From: Fodinicurvata sediminis DSM 21159
GTDB taxonomy: Bacteria > Pseudomonadota > Alphaproteobacteria > Kiloniellales > DSM-21159
Direction: 5' to 3'
Length of the DNA stretch: 64,000 nt
Assembly: GCF_000420625.1 (NCBI RefSeq)
Contig: NZ_ATVH01000011.1
Location: 496,001 to 560,000 of the forward strand
The notes below the pieces were generated by a model. That model was not told the DNA's origin, ran no database searches, and saw nothing but the letters and a program-made list of their open reading frames with translations. Position numbers and translations under genes: made by a program. This document shows positions 17,534 to 25,933 of this stretch, one piece after another; within the stretch, counting starts at the first letter, position 1; every line of letters starts with the position of its first letter.

Positions 17534-18678
17534 CACTCCATCTCCCCTGGGCCGCGGATCAGCTTGTCCGATATCCGTGCGGCGATATAGCCGTTGCGGC
17601 GCCCCATCTGTCCCTTGAACATGTCCACGTCTCCACAACGCAGGGTGACCTTGGAATTGGGCGTCTTGTTGAGTGGAATCTGGTCGCCGACCTTCAGGTT
17701 CAGGATGTCGTTGAGCGGCATTTCCATCTGCTCCAGCACGGCATCGATCGACACCTCGGTATGCCAGAGCTCGCTGCTCAGGTGGGTTTCCCAGATGGAA
17801 TCCCGACCGAACTTCTCACCCATGAACATCTGCAACAGCAACTCACGGACCGGCTCCAGCGTGGCGTAGGGCAACACAAGCTCGACGCGGCCGCCGCGAT
17901 CCTCCATGTCGATGCGAAGGCGCGTATTGATCGCGGCATTGGCGTTGCGTGCGATGGCAGCAAAGCGTGGATTGGTCTCCAGCCGCTCGAAGCGGAATGT
18001 CACCGGAGACAAGGGGTCGAAGGCCGCCGACAGGTCCATCAAGATCACGTTCATCAGACGCGTGATCAGGTTGCGCTCGATAGTCGTGTAGGGGCGCCCC
18101 TCGATCCGCATGGCCGCGGTTCCGCGACGGCCGCCCAGCAGGACGTCCACGATGGAGTAGATCAGGTTGCTGTCGACGATCATGAGACCATAGTTGTCCC
18201 ATTCCTCCGCCTTGAAGACGGCCAGCATCGCCGGCAGGGGAATGGAGTTCAGGTAGTCCCCGAAACGCTGCGAAGAGATGTTGTCCAGGCTGACCTCGAC
18301 ATTGTCCGAGGTGAAGTTGCGCAGCGAGGTCGACATCATGCGCACCAGGCGGTCGAAGACCACCTCCAACATGGGAAGACGCTCGTAGGACACGCGCGTG
18401 GAATTGACGATGGCATTGATGCCTTCGTTGTCGCCTCCGGCACCGTCTTCGTCGAAGCCCAGCAGGCTGTCGATTTCGCTCTGGTCCAACACCCGCTCCG
18501 AAGAGCCCCCCATGCCGTCGGGGTCATCCGCATCGTCCGAGTCCGCCATGGCCTCCCATTCGGCCATCAGGGCATCATAGTCCTCGTCGGTCTCGGCATC
18601 TGGGGCCTCGACGCCTTGCGTTTTTGGAGCGGGCGCCTCCGGGTCGGGCGTCTCTGGGTTGTCCGTCATGTCGCTCAT
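17533..18678 (-). CDS. fliM: Flagellar motor switch protein FliM
   Basis: C-ring protein that receives CheY-P and sets rotation direction. The 381 residues include the CheY-binding motif LDQSEIDSLLGF at 64-75, the middle CheC-like domain and the C-terminal FliN-like domain (LKVGDQIPLNKTPNSKVTLR). Unusually, about 60 acidic, Pro-rich residues precede the CheY-binding motif, which is at the extreme N-terminus in enterobacterial FliM. That extension includes DALMAEWEAMADSDD, a short helical-looking motif. fliL lies 24 bases upstream. Confidence 0.96.
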   Translation of the reverse strand: MSDMTDNPETPDPEAPAPKTQGVEAPDAETDEDYDALMAEWEAMADSDDADDPDGMGGSSERVLDQSEIDSLLGFDEDGAGGDNEGINAIVNSTRVSYERLPMLEVVFDRLVRMMSTSLRNFTSDNVEVSLDNISSQRFGDYLNSIPLPAMLAVFKAEEWDNYGLMIVDSNLIYSIVDVLLGGRRGTAAMRIEGRPYTTIERNLITRLMNVILMDLSAAFDPLSPVTFRFERLETNPRFAAIARNANAAINTRLRIDMEDRGGRVELVLPYATLEPVRELLLQMFMGEKFGRDSIWETHLSSELWHTEVSIDAVLEQMEMPLNDILNLKVGDQIPLNKTPNSKVTLRCGDVDMFKGQMGRRNGYIAARISDKLIRGPGEME

Positions 18679-18702
18679 TGGACTTCCACTGCTTGCGGCT
18701 CG

Positions 18703-19224
18703 TTACTGGACCAGAATCTGGCGGAAGAGAACGTCCGTGATTTCAGGCTCTTCCACCGTGGTGTTGGCACGCATCAAGAGTTCCTCGCGCAAACGCTGCA
18801 TGCCAACGGAGCCCTCCAGGTCATCAACCCGCAGTTCCCTCAGGTAAACCTGGAAGCTGTCGATGATCCGAGGTTGAACTTTCTCAAGTTCCGCCAAGCC
18901 CGCCGGATTCTTCAGTTCCAGGGATATGGAAAGTTTCAGGTAGCTGGAGCCGTTACCACTGGAATTGAGGTTCACCAGCATGTCGGGCAGTTCGTAGAAA
19001 ACCTCGACTTCTTCCGTCTTCACACCTTCCTTCTCGCCTGCTTCGACGGACACCAACAGCTTGTCCAGCATGCCGGTGAAATACATCGCTGCGCCGCCAC
19101 CGCCCAGGATCAACAGGGGCAGGATGATGAAAAGAACGAGCTTTTTCCCGCTCAGTCCGGATTTCCGGGGCAGGACCTCGACTTCCTGATCTCCATCGTC
19201 CGTATTTGCTACTGCATCGGCCAT
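18703..19224 (-). CDS. fliL: Flagellar basal body-associated protein FliL
   Basis: Single-pass inner-membrane protein that surrounds and supports stators. The 173 residues have a cytoplasmic N-terminus, a membrane helix (GKKLVLFIILPLLILGGGGA) and a periplasmic domain (YELPDMLVNLNSSGNGSSYL). The C-terminus ends with DVLFRQILVQ, typical of FliL. It is the first gene of the minus-strand run and has a TTAACCAT half-site 57 bases upstream. Confidence 0.95.
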   Translation of the reverse strand: MADAVANTDDGDQEVEVLPRKSGLSGKKLVLFIILPLLILGGGGAAMYFTGMLDKLLVSVEAGEKEGVKTEEVEVFYELPDMLVNLNSSGNGSSYLKLSISLELKNPAGLAELEKVQPRIIDSFQVYLRELRVDDLEGSVGMQRLREELLMRANTTVEEPEITDVLFRQILVQ

Positions 19225-19280
19225 TCTGGTCGCTTTCCAACTTCATACTTCGTGCAAGGACCCGCACAAGCTAACGGACG

Positions 19281-19288
19281 ATGGTTAA
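19281..19288 (-). promoter_or_regulatory. CtrA half-site upstream of fliL
   Basis: ATGGTTAA on the plus strand reads TTAACCAT towards fliL, 57 bases from its start. The 287-base divergent region shared with flgF therefore appears to hold an early (CtrA) signal for fliL and a late (sigma-54) promoter for flgF. Confidence 0.45.
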
Positions 19289-19435
19289 CAAGTCGTTTCT
19301 GCCCACTCAGGAAGTTGCACCAGCAGCGATGGGTTCGGCAGCTTTTGCCCCACGCAGCGCAATGATTGCCGTAATCTTCTCCCTCAGCACAGCAGAAACT
19401 TTAATAGGCCATTGAAATTAATATATTTATAAAGT

Positions 19436-19451
19436 TGGCACGCTTCCTGCT
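19436..19451 (+). promoter_or_regulatory. Sigma-54 promoter for flgF-flgG-flgA-flgH
   Basis: TGGCAC-N5-CTGCT has the invariant GG and GC at the correct spacing. It lies 61 bases upstream of flgF, preceded by an AT-rich tract. It is a strong -24/-12 candidate for activation by FlbD. Confidence 0.75.
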
Positions 19452-19511
19452 TTCTGTTCTGTCGCAAGAAGCTCGCAAAAGAGCTCGGCACTTGAAAAGG
19501 ACAGACGAACC

Positions 19512-20279
19512 ATGGAAAGCCCAAGTTACATAGCACTGTCACGCATGACCGCCCTCAGGCGGGAAATGGATGTCGTGACCAACAACCTCGCAAACATGAA
19601 CACGCCCGGATTCCAGCGGGAATCGATGATGTTCCAGGAATACCTGGCCGACACGAAGGACATGAACGCGGGTATCCTGCGCAAGATCAGCATGGTCCAG
19701 GACCTGGCCTCCGTACGCGACTTGAGCGAAGGGCCGATGGTCAACACGGACAATCCGCTGGACATTGCGATCTCCGGCAACGGTTACTTCACGGTCGAGA
19801 CCGAAGAGGGTCCGCGCTATACCCGCAAGGGGAACTTCACCCTGGACAACAACGGCCAGATCGTCACCGCGGCAGGCGACCCCCTGATGGGCGCCGACGG
19901 AGCCCCGATCGTCCTGCCACCCGAAGCCTCGGACATCGTCATTAACAAGGATGGCACCATCGCCGTGCGCGATCCGGCCGATCCCATGGCTGAAAACCCC
20001 ATTGGCCAGGTCGGTGTCGTGCAGTTCGAGGAGGAATACGAACTGAAGCGTGAAGCGGACGGCCTGCTGAATGCGGAAGATCAGGACCCGGTCGAGGCCG
20101 AGGGTGTCGCCGTTCTCCAGGGCATGCTGGAGGGTTCGAACGTGCAGGGCGTGGTCGAGATGACCCGCATGATCGAAACCCAGAGAAGCTATCAATCCGT
20201 CAAGAACATGATGGACAAGGAGGACGAACGCCAGCGCCAGGCGATCCAGATCCTCGGCTCCTTCGGAGGCCAGGCATGA
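19512..20279 (+). CDS. flgF: Proximal rod protein FlgF
   Basis: Axial rod protein (255 residues). It has the N-terminal axial motif with TNNLANMNTPGFQRE, central beta region with NPLDIAISGNGYFTVET and C-terminal EMTRMIETQRSYQSVKNMMD. These features distinguish FlgF from the following FlgG by divergence of the N-terminus. It is the first gene after the sigma-54 promoter at 19436-19451. Confidence 0.95.
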   Translation: MESPSYIALSRMTALRREMDVVTNNLANMNTPGFQRESMMFQEYLADTKDMNAGILRKISMVQDLASVRDLSEGPMVNTDNPLDIAISGNGYFTVETEEGPRYTRKGNFTLDNNGQIVTAAGDPLMGADGAPIVLPPEASDIVINKDGTIAVRDPADPMAENPIGQVGVVQFEEEYELKREADGLLNAEDQDPVEAEGVAVLQGMLEGSNVQGVVEMTRMIETQRSYQSVKNMMDKEDERQRQAIQILGSFGGQA

Positions 20280-20316
20280 CCCTCGGCAAGATTGTCCTCC
20301 CAACCATGATTGTCAT

Positions 20317-20340
20317 GTGCGCCAGGGATGACCTGCGCAC
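20317..20340 (+). other. Imperfect hairpin in the flgF-flgG spacer
   Basis: GTGCG...AGG / CCT...CGCAC form an imperfect stem 22 bases before the flgG ATG. It lies inside a 17-codon reading frame (20306-20359) that ends two bases before flgG. It may affect flgG translation relative to flgF; nothing proves it is functional. Confidence 0.3.
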
Positions 20341-20361
20341 CACCGGAAAGGATTTCTGACC

Positions 20362-21147
20362 ATGCGCTCCCTCAGCATCGGCGCAACCGGCATGCTTGCG
20401 CAGCAGACGAATGTCGACGTCATCTCCAACAACATCGCCAACATGAACACCACCGGCTTCAAGCGGGGCCGTGCCGAGTTCAACGACCTGCTTTACCAGG
20501 ACCTGCGCCGCGTGGGTTCGGCCTCGTCCGACACCGGAACGATCGTGCCCTCGGGCGTGCAGATCGGCCTGGGTGTCCGCACGGCAGCCGTCTATCGCAT
20601 CCACGAGCAAGGCAACCTGGAAATCACGGACAACAGCCTGGACCTGGCCGTGGACGGCCGCGGCTATTTCCAGGTGCAACAGCCAAACGGCGAAACGGCC
20701 TACACCCGGGCCGGCTCCTTCCAGCTCAGTCCCGACGGCGATATCGTCACGCCGGACGGTTTCATGGTGGAGCCGGGAATCAACATTCCTGCGGAATCCA
20801 CGGCCATATCCATCAACGAGAATGGCGAGGTCTGGGTCAAGCTGGACGGCCAGGTCGCACCCCAGCAGGCCGGACAGCTTGAACTGGCTGTCTTCCCTAA
20901 TGACGCGGGCCTGGAAGCCATGGGCCAGAATCTCTTCGTGGAAACGCCGGCCTCAGGAGCCCCCCAGGTGGCCCCACCAGGCGAAGAGGGCTTCGGCACC
21001 ATGGTGCAGGGCGCTCTTGAAACCTCCAATGTCGACGCCGTGCAGGAGATCACGAACCTGATCACCGCCCAGCGCGCCTACGAGATGAATTCCAAGAGCA
21101 TTCAGGCATCCGACGAGATGCTGCGCAGCGTCACCCAGCTGCGCTAG
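20362..21147 (+). CDS. flgG: Distal rod protein FlgG
   Basis: Main component of the distal rod. The 261 residues begin MRSLSIGATGMLAQQTNVDV and continue with SNNIANMNTTGFKRGRAEFN, with the FlgG-typical insertion LLYQDLRRVGSASSDTG, and end with the axial motif NLITAQRAYEMNSKSIQASD. Length and sequence are standard. It follows flgF by 82 bases and precedes flgA by 17. Confidence 0.97.
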   Translation: MRSLSIGATGMLAQQTNVDVISNNIANMNTTGFKRGRAEFNDLLYQDLRRVGSASSDTGTIVPSGVQIGLGVRTAAVYRIHEQGNLEITDNSLDLAVDGRGYFQVQQPNGETAYTRAGSFQLSPDGDIVTPDGFMVEPGINIPAESTAISINENGEVWVKLDGQVAPQQAGQLELAVFPNDAGLEAMGQNLFVETPASGAPQVAPPGEEGFGTMVQGALETSNVDAVQEITNLITAQRAYEMNSKSIQASDEMLRSVTQLR

Positions 21148-21164
21148 GATGAGAGGATAGCATC

Positions 21165-22160
21165 ATGAAGAACAGCTTTATGAAGGCCCTGCTGACGGCC
21201 GGCGTCCTGTCCGCCGCCAGCCTCGCCCCTGCCCTGACCAGCCCGGCGCTGGCCGAAGCGGACAACTCGGTCGAGCAGTTCATTTCCCTCAACCGTTCCA
21301 TCGTGGTCGAGGAAGAATTCGTCCGCCTGGGCGATATCTTCAGCGGCCTGGAGGATCAGGCTGATACACCCATCGGCCGTGCTCCCAAGGCGGGAACCAC
21401 CGTCCAGCTCGAGGCCCGCTGGCTCGCCACACTGGCTCGCAACTACGGCGTGGACTGGTCGCCCAGTTCCCGACTGGAATACGCCGAAGTCAAGCGTGAC
21501 AGCATCCGTCTGGAGCGCAGCGAACTGCTGGACATGGTCAAGATGGCCTTCCAGACGCGCGGAGAGCAGGCGGACCTGGAAATCTCACTTGAAGAACCTC
21601 AGGACAGTCTGCACATCCCCCGGGTGGCCGATGCGAAGGCTGGCATTGTCGGGCTGGAGCGCAACGCGGACAGTAACCGCTTCAGGGCCCGTCTGGTCTA
21701 TCCGGACAACGGCTCGCCTCTCGTACGCATGGAGTTGAGTGGACGCGCCTACGAAATGGTCGAGGTTCCGGTGGTCAACAAGCGGGTGAACCGCAGCGAC
21801 ATCATAACCGAAAGCGATATCGCTTGGGAATCCCAGCGTCTCGACCGTCTGCACGCCGACACCGTGACCGATGCCGAACGCATGTTCGGCAAGAGTCCGC
21901 GCCGGACCCTGCGCGCTGGCTCAAGTCTGCGGGGCAACGATCTGGTTGAGCCGATCCTGGTAACCAAGAACAGCGGTGTCACCATTCGATACCGCAACGC
22001 CAACATGCACCTGACCGTCTCGGGTCGCGCACTGGAGGAAGGTACCGATGGCGCCGTCATCCGCGTGATGAACACCAAGTCGAACCAGGTCATCGAGGCC
22101 GTCGTCGAGGACACGGGCCTGGTGTCCGTTGGCGGCCACAACACGGCCATGCTGAACTGA
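21165..22160 (+). CDS. flgA: P-ring assembly chaperone FlgA
   Basis: Periplasmic chaperone for FlgI during P-ring assembly. The 331 residues start with a signal peptide (1-30, ending SPALAEA) and contain the C-terminal SAF-type fold (VNRSDIITESDIAWESQRLD and LRAGSSLRGNDLVEPILVTK). Such a long N-terminal region is usual in alphaproteobacterial FlgA. It sits between flgG and flgH. Confidence 0.93.
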   Translation: MKNSFMKALLTAGVLSAASLAPALTSPALAEADNSVEQFISLNRSIVVEEEFVRLGDIFSGLEDQADTPIGRAPKAGTTVQLEARWLATLARNYGVDWSPSSRLEYAEVKRDSIRLERSELLDMVKMAFQTRGEQADLEISLEEPQDSLHIPRVADAKAGIVGLERNADSNRFRARLVYPDNGSPLVRMELSGRAYEMVEVPVVNKRVNRSDIITESDIAWESQRLDRLHADTVTDAERMFGKSPRRTLRAGSSLRGNDLVEPILVTKNSGVTIRYRNANMHLTVSGRALEEGTDGAVIRVMNTKSNQVIEAVVEDTGLVSVGGHNTAMLN

Positions 22161-22181
22161 GCGGCCGGAAGGACAGAAATC

Positions 22182-22961
22182 ATGACAGAGATCAGGAACA
22201 CCCACTTCACCCGCCTCGCCGGCAAGCTGGCGCTTGCAGCTCTTCTGGGTCTGGCCCTGGCCGGCTGCAATGCAGGCGAACGCCTGTCCCGTATCGGCAA
22301 GGCTCCGGACATGAGCGAACTGGACCTGCCCGTGGATCCCAAGGCGACCCAGCAGGCTGCTCTTTCGGATCCGCGGGCCCAGGATGTAGGTCAGCCGCAG
22401 AATGCCAACTCGCTGTGGAAGAGCGGCAGCCGCACCTTCTTCGAGGACCAGCGGGCCAGCGAGCGGGGTGATATCGTCACCGTCGTCATCCAGATGAACG
22501 ACTCGGCCGAGATGAACAACACCACGAACCGCAGCCGCAACAGCGACGAGCAGTCCTCTCTGAATTCCTTCCTGGGATATGAGACCCGCCTGCGGAACGT
22601 GCTGCCCAATGCCGTGGATCCGGGCAACCTGGTCTCCGCCGGCAGCACCTCAGACGCCGGCGGCACCGGAAACATCGCCCGCGAGGAGGAAATTGACTTG
22701 CGCATCGCGGCCCTGGTCACCGAAGTCCTGCCCAACGGCAACCTGGTGATCGCGGGCCGGCAGGAAACACGGGTGAACTTCGAACTGCGCGAGTTGCAGA
22801 TCGCCGGCATCATCCGTCCGGCCGACATCTCGAACCTGAACGAGATCAGTTACGACAAGATCGCCGAGGCACGCGTGTCCTATGGCGGACGCGGTGAACT
22901 CTCCGACGTGCAGCAGCCACGCTACGGCCAACAGGTCTTCGACATCATCTGGCCCTTCTGA
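22182..22961 (+). CDS. flgH: L-ring lipoprotein FlgH
   Basis: Outer-membrane lipoprotein that forms the L ring around the rod. The 259 residues have a lipoprotein signal with lipobox LALAGC (Cys29) and the conserved FFEDQRASERGDIVTVVIQM and PNGNLVIAGRQETRVNFELR segments. It is the last gene of the flgF operon; a strong terminator follows at 23014-23043. Confidence 0.96.
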   Translation: MTEIRNTHFTRLAGKLALAALLGLALAGCNAGERLSRIGKAPDMSELDLPVDPKATQQAALSDPRAQDVGQPQNANSLWKSGSRTFFEDQRASERGDIVTVVIQMNDSAEMNNTTNRSRNSDEQSSLNSFLGYETRLRNVLPNAVDPGNLVSAGSTSDAGGTGNIAREEEIDLRIAALVTEVLPNGNLVIAGRQETRVNFELRELQIAGIIRPADISNLNEISYDKIAEARVSYGGRGELSDVQQPRYGQQVFDIIWPF

Positions 22962-23013
22962 CGGCCAGCCAACCAACCCTTCCAGGCGTCTGTCCCGAGC
23001 TTGGAAAACTTCA

Positions 23014-23043
23014 GGGCCGGTTCGAAAGAACCGGCCCTTTTTT
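23014..23043 (+). terminator. Rho-independent terminator after flgH
   Basis: A perfect ten-base stem (GGGCCGGTTC/GAACCGGCCC) with a GAAA tetraloop is followed by six T residues. It lies 52 bases after the flgH stop and ends the flgF-flgG-flgA-flgH transcript. Confidence 0.93.
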
Positions 23044-23117
23044 CTGTGCGCCCAGCCGAAACGCCTGGGGCAAGATGGTACCAGGAGGTTAGTTCTCTGA
23101 ATTTAATAAGAAAACCT

Positions 23118-23280
23118 CGTCCTGAGGTGCGCAGCGCGACAGCGCGGCGCCTCGAAGGGCCGGCCACAGGGCCAAGCGGCGCCGTTTGCATCCTCCCAGG
23201 CCAAGCCGCCTGCGGCGAGATGGTTCGAGGGCTTGACTGGCGTCAAGCCGCCTCACCATGAGGCCAGGGGGGAGTCAGCC
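23118..23280. repeat. Palindromic intergenic repeat, tandem unit 1
   Basis: This 163-base unit recurs at 23349-23511. Its first part (CCTGAGG...CCTCGAAGG) is an inverted repeat. Its last 103 bases match the second unit with about seven differences and contain the hairpin GGCTTGAC-TGGC-GTCAAGCC flanked by ATGGTTCGAGG and CCTCACCAT. Shorter relatives occur in reverse orientation near 31318 and 41285. This and the next unit fill most of the 621-base gene-free stretch between flgH and dksA; no coding region is supported there. Confidence 0.8.
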
Positions 23281-23348
23281 TTGGGGGCGGTGACGTTCGC
23301 TGGTTGTTACGGCTATGCTACCAAGAAAGCCGTCCTTACTCCCCACGG

Positions 23349-23511
23349 CGTCATCTTGAGGAGCGGCCGCCAGGCCGCGTCTCGAAAGAGGCGGCCACCA
23401 GCCCAGGCGGCGCCGTTTGCATTCTCCCAGGCCAAGCCGCCTGTGCCGAGATGGTTCGAGGGCTTGACTGGCGTCAAGCCACCTCACCATGAGGCCAGAG
23501 GGAGGTCAGCC
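23349..23511. repeat. Palindromic intergenic repeat, tandem unit 2
   Basis: Second 163-base unit, separated from the first by a 68-base unrelated spacer. The last 103 bases (23409-23511) are nearly identical to 23178-23280, while the first 60 bases are only loosely similar. It ends 72 bases before the end of dksA. Function unknown; it resembles dispersed REP/BIME-type elements of alphaproteobacteria. Confidence 0.8.
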
Positions 23512-23582
23512 TGGAGGGTGGTGACAATATGCCGCCAAGCCATTGGCAAAAAAGTTGGCTCCGCCAGCGATCGCGCCACCCT

Positions 23583-23999
23583 TCAATCGTCGCGCTGGGT
23601 GCGCTCCAGGCGTTCGTGGCGTTCCTGCGCTTCCAGCGACAGGGTTGCGATGGGGCGGGCTTCCAGGCGGCGGATCGCGATCGGCTCACCGGTTTCTTCG
23701 CAATAGCCGTAGCTGCCGTCCTCAATGCGTTGCAGGGCGGCATCGATCTTGGTGATCAGCTTGCGTTCCCGATCACGGGTGCGCAGCTCAAGCGAGCGAT
23801 CGGATTCCAGCGAGGCACGGTCGGCGACGTCCGGCTCGGCCAGGCTTTCGCTCTGCATGTGATTGATGGTTTCACCGGATTCCTTCAGCAGCTCGGCCTT
23901 CCACTGCAGAAGCTTTAGCCGGAAATACTCCCGCATTTGCGGGTTCATGAAACTCTCGTCCTCGGAAGGCCGGTAGTCGGGAGGCAAGGTAACCGTCAT
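23583..23999 (-). CDS. dksA: DksA/TraR-family transcription factor
   Basis: RNA polymerase secondary-channel protein that works with ppGpp. The 138 residues contain the coiled-coil core and C-terminal helix of DksA. The zinc-finger region reads YGYCEETGEPIAIRRLEARP then IATLSLEAQERHE, so only one of the four zinc cysteines remains; this nearly cysteine-free form is common in alphaproteobacteria. It lies downstream of fliX on the same strand, inside the flagellar locus. Confidence 0.9.
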   Translation of the reverse strand: MTVTLPPDYRPSEDESFMNPQMREYFRLKLLQWKAELLKESGETINHMQSESLAEPDVADRASLESDRSLELRTRDRERKLITKIDAALQRIEDGSYGYCEETGEPIAIRRLEARPIATLSLEAQERHERLERTQRDD

Positions 24000-24113
24000 G
24001 CGGAACTCTCACGGCAAATGCAAAATGCGCGCGGAGTATATGATTTTTGCCGTCCGGAACAAGCCCCCCGGAATGGGCAGGAATCCGCCCTTCTCGGGGC
24101 CTGTCCTCCGGAC

Positions 24114-24527
24114 TCAGCGCTGCAGCTTCGCCAGCTCCACGGCGGCACGCAATTCGATATCCTGAAGAATGGCTTCCAGATCGGGATCCCCGCTGTCGGC
24201 GGGGCGTGCGGACAGCAATTTCCCGATTCGTTCCAGGAGCGGCTGTGACAGACGCCCGGACAGCAGGCCCAGGCGCAGTTCTTCCAGGCGGTCCAGGATG
24301 TCCTCGGCATGCTGGCAGGAGCGCTGGCGCTGGTCCGGCACCTCGCCTTCCACTTCCTGCAGGCTCAGCAGGGCGTCCACGGCACCGGCCGGCCCACCGG
24401 AAGAGACCGATCGGGTCTTGCCGCTTTCGTCCAGCAGGCTTGAGAACGCACCATCGGCAGAGCGCGTCTTGGCGCTGCGACGTTTGGCGCTGCTCGACTG
24501 GGTGGAAGAGAGGGAATCGATCTTCAT
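24114..24527 (-). CDS. fliX: Flagellar assembly regulator FliX
   Basis: In Caulobacter FliX links early basal-body assembly to activity of the sigma-54 activator FlbD. The 137-residue product has a Ser/Arg-rich N-terminus (MKIDSLSS) and a helical C-terminal region with RLEELRLGLLSGRLSQPLLE, typical of FliX. ATG 24527 is preferred over an upstream GTG at 24536. It lies upstream of dksA, divergent from flgI, with a CtrA half-site 52 bases upstream. FlbD is encoded at 49854. Confidence 0.85.
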   Translation of the reverse strand: MKIDSLSSTQSSSAKRRSAKTRSADGAFSSLLDESGKTRSVSSGGPAGAVDALLSLQEVEGEVPDQRQRSCQHAEDILDRLEELRLGLLSGRLSQPLLERIGKLLSARPADSGDPDLEAILQDIELRAAVELAKLQR

Positions 24528-24578
24528 GGAACTCACGGTTCACAAGCTGTTGGCCTAGGCTCCACAGAGTGCAGGGGA

Positions 24579-24586
24579 ATGGTTAA
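24579..24586 (-). promoter_or_regulatory. CtrA half-site upstream of fliX
   Basis: TTAACCAT on the minus strand, 52 bases from the fliX start. It shares position and sequence with the half sites before fliL and fhlB. Confidence 0.45.
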
Positions 24587-24724
24587 TAGGCCGTGAAGAG
24601 CGCGCGGCTTTAGGGAAATTTTTGCCGCTTGTCCATGGCTGATTCCTGCCGGGTCATGGTTAGAGAAAAATTTACCCCTTTCTAGTAGTCTGTTTTTCCT
24701 ATGAAAAATTCGTTCTTCCCTAGT

Positions 24725-24740
24725 TGGCACGATCCTCGCA
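24725..24740 (+). promoter_or_regulatory. Sigma-54 promoter for flgI
   Basis: TGGCAC-N5-TCGCA keeps the GG and GC dinucleotides at exact spacing. It lies 63 bases upstream of ATG 24803, and would be inside the gene if translation started at the upstream ATG 24701, so it decides the start. Confidence 0.7.
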
Positions 24741-24802
24741 TAGCATCCTGCGTAACAAGGCCGAAAATGGCCGTGACGATAAAACGGGACAGAAAGAAAG
24801 CC

Positions 24803-25933
24803 ATGCGTTACCTGCGCCACCTGAGCACCCTGATCTCCCTGACGCTGCTGCTTGCCGTCACGGCGATCTCCATCAGCGGGACCGCTCATGCACAGAACCG
24901 GATCAAGGACATCGCCTCTTTCGAGGGCGTGCGCAGCAACAAGCTGATCGGCTATGGCCTGGTGGTCGGGCTGAACGGCACGGGCGACGACCTCTCCAGT
25001 TCGATCTTCACCCGCGAAAGCCTGATCGGCATGCTGCAGCGCATGGGGGTCAACACCCGCGATCCCAATCTGGAAACCGACAACGTAGCCGCCGTCATGG
25101 TCACGGCCGAACTGCCCGCCTTCGCCCGCCAGGGCACGAACATCGACGTTCGGGTCTCGGCCATGGGCGATGCCGACAGCCTTCGGGGCGGCACCCTGCT
25201 GGTCACGCCCCTTCTGGGTGCCGATGGCGAAGTTTATGCCGTGGGTCAGGGTCCGTTGGCCGTGGGCGGGTTCGAAGCCCAGGGCGCGGCAACCAGTGTC
25301 ACGCGCGGCACGCCCACCAGCGCCCGCATTTCCAACGGTGCCACCATCGAGAAGGAAATTGGCTTCGAGCTGAATTCCATGCGGGAAGTGAAGCTGTCGC
25401 TGCACAACCCCGACTTCACCACGGCCCGGCGTGCAGCCCAGTCGATCAATGCCCTGCTGAACAACCCCACGGCCGAGGCCATCGACAACGCCACCATCAA
25501 CGTGCGCGTACCAGCGGACTACCCCGGCTCCACGGTGGACCTGCTGACCGACATCGAACAGCTGCCCGTGCGCGTCGATCAGCCCGCCCGCGTCGTCATC
25601 GACGAACACTCCGGTATCATCGTCATGGGCGAGAATGTGCGCATCTCGGAAGTCGCCATCGCCCAGGGCAACCTGACCATCCGCGTCACCGAAACCCCGC
25701 AGGTCAGCCAGCCCAACCCCTTCGGGGAAGGCGAGACCGTGGTGGTTCCGCGCACCCAGATCGAGGTGGACGAGGACGAGGAACGCAAGCTGTCCGTCAT
25801 GTCCGAGGGCGTGACCCTGCGCGACCTGGTCAACGGCCTGAACGCCCTGGGCGTCGGCCCGCGCGACATGATCCAGATCCTGGAGGCCATCAAGGCCTCG
25901 GGTGCCCTGCAGGCCGACCTGGAGGTGATGTGA
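24803..25933 (+). CDS. flgI: Flagellar P-ring protein FlgI
   Basis: Periplasmic protein that polymerises into the P ring. From ATG 24803 it has 376 residues: signal peptide (1-30, ending GTAHAQ), then RIKDIASFEGVRSNKLIGYG and the conserved NIDVRVSAMGDADSLRGGTL block, ending with LGVGPRDMIQILEAIKASGA. An upstream in-frame ATG at 24701 is rejected because the sigma-54 box lies between. Its stop overlaps the flgJ start (TGATG). Confidence 0.96.
   Translation: MRYLRHLSTLISLTLLLAVTAISISGTAHAQNRIKDIASFEGVRSNKLIGYGLVVGLNGTGDDLSSSIFTRESLIGMLQRMGVNTRDPNLETDNVAAVMVTAELPAFARQGTNIDVRVSAMGDADSLRGGTLLVTPLLGADGEVYAVGQGPLAVGGFEAQGAATSVTRGTPTSARISNGATIEKEIGFELNSMREVKLSLHNPDFTTARRAAQSINALLNNPTAEAIDNATINVRVPADYPGSTVDLLTDIEQLPVRVDQPARVVIDEHSGIIVMGENVRISEVAIAQGNLTIRVTETPQVSQPNPFGEGETVVVPRTQIEVDEDEERKLSVMSEGVTLRDLVNGLNALGVGPRDMIQILEAIKASGALQADLEVM

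Noticed and set aside
17527-19365. A 612-codon frame on the plus strand across fliM and fliL
   Set aside because: It is antisense to fliM and fliL, both clearly recognisable; its product has no recognisable domain and is typical of GC-rich shadow frames.
22962-23582. Possible insertion sequence or CRISPR in the long gap after flgH
   Set aside because: Two repeat units only, unequal first halves, no transposase, no spacer series; best read as palindromic intergenic repeats.
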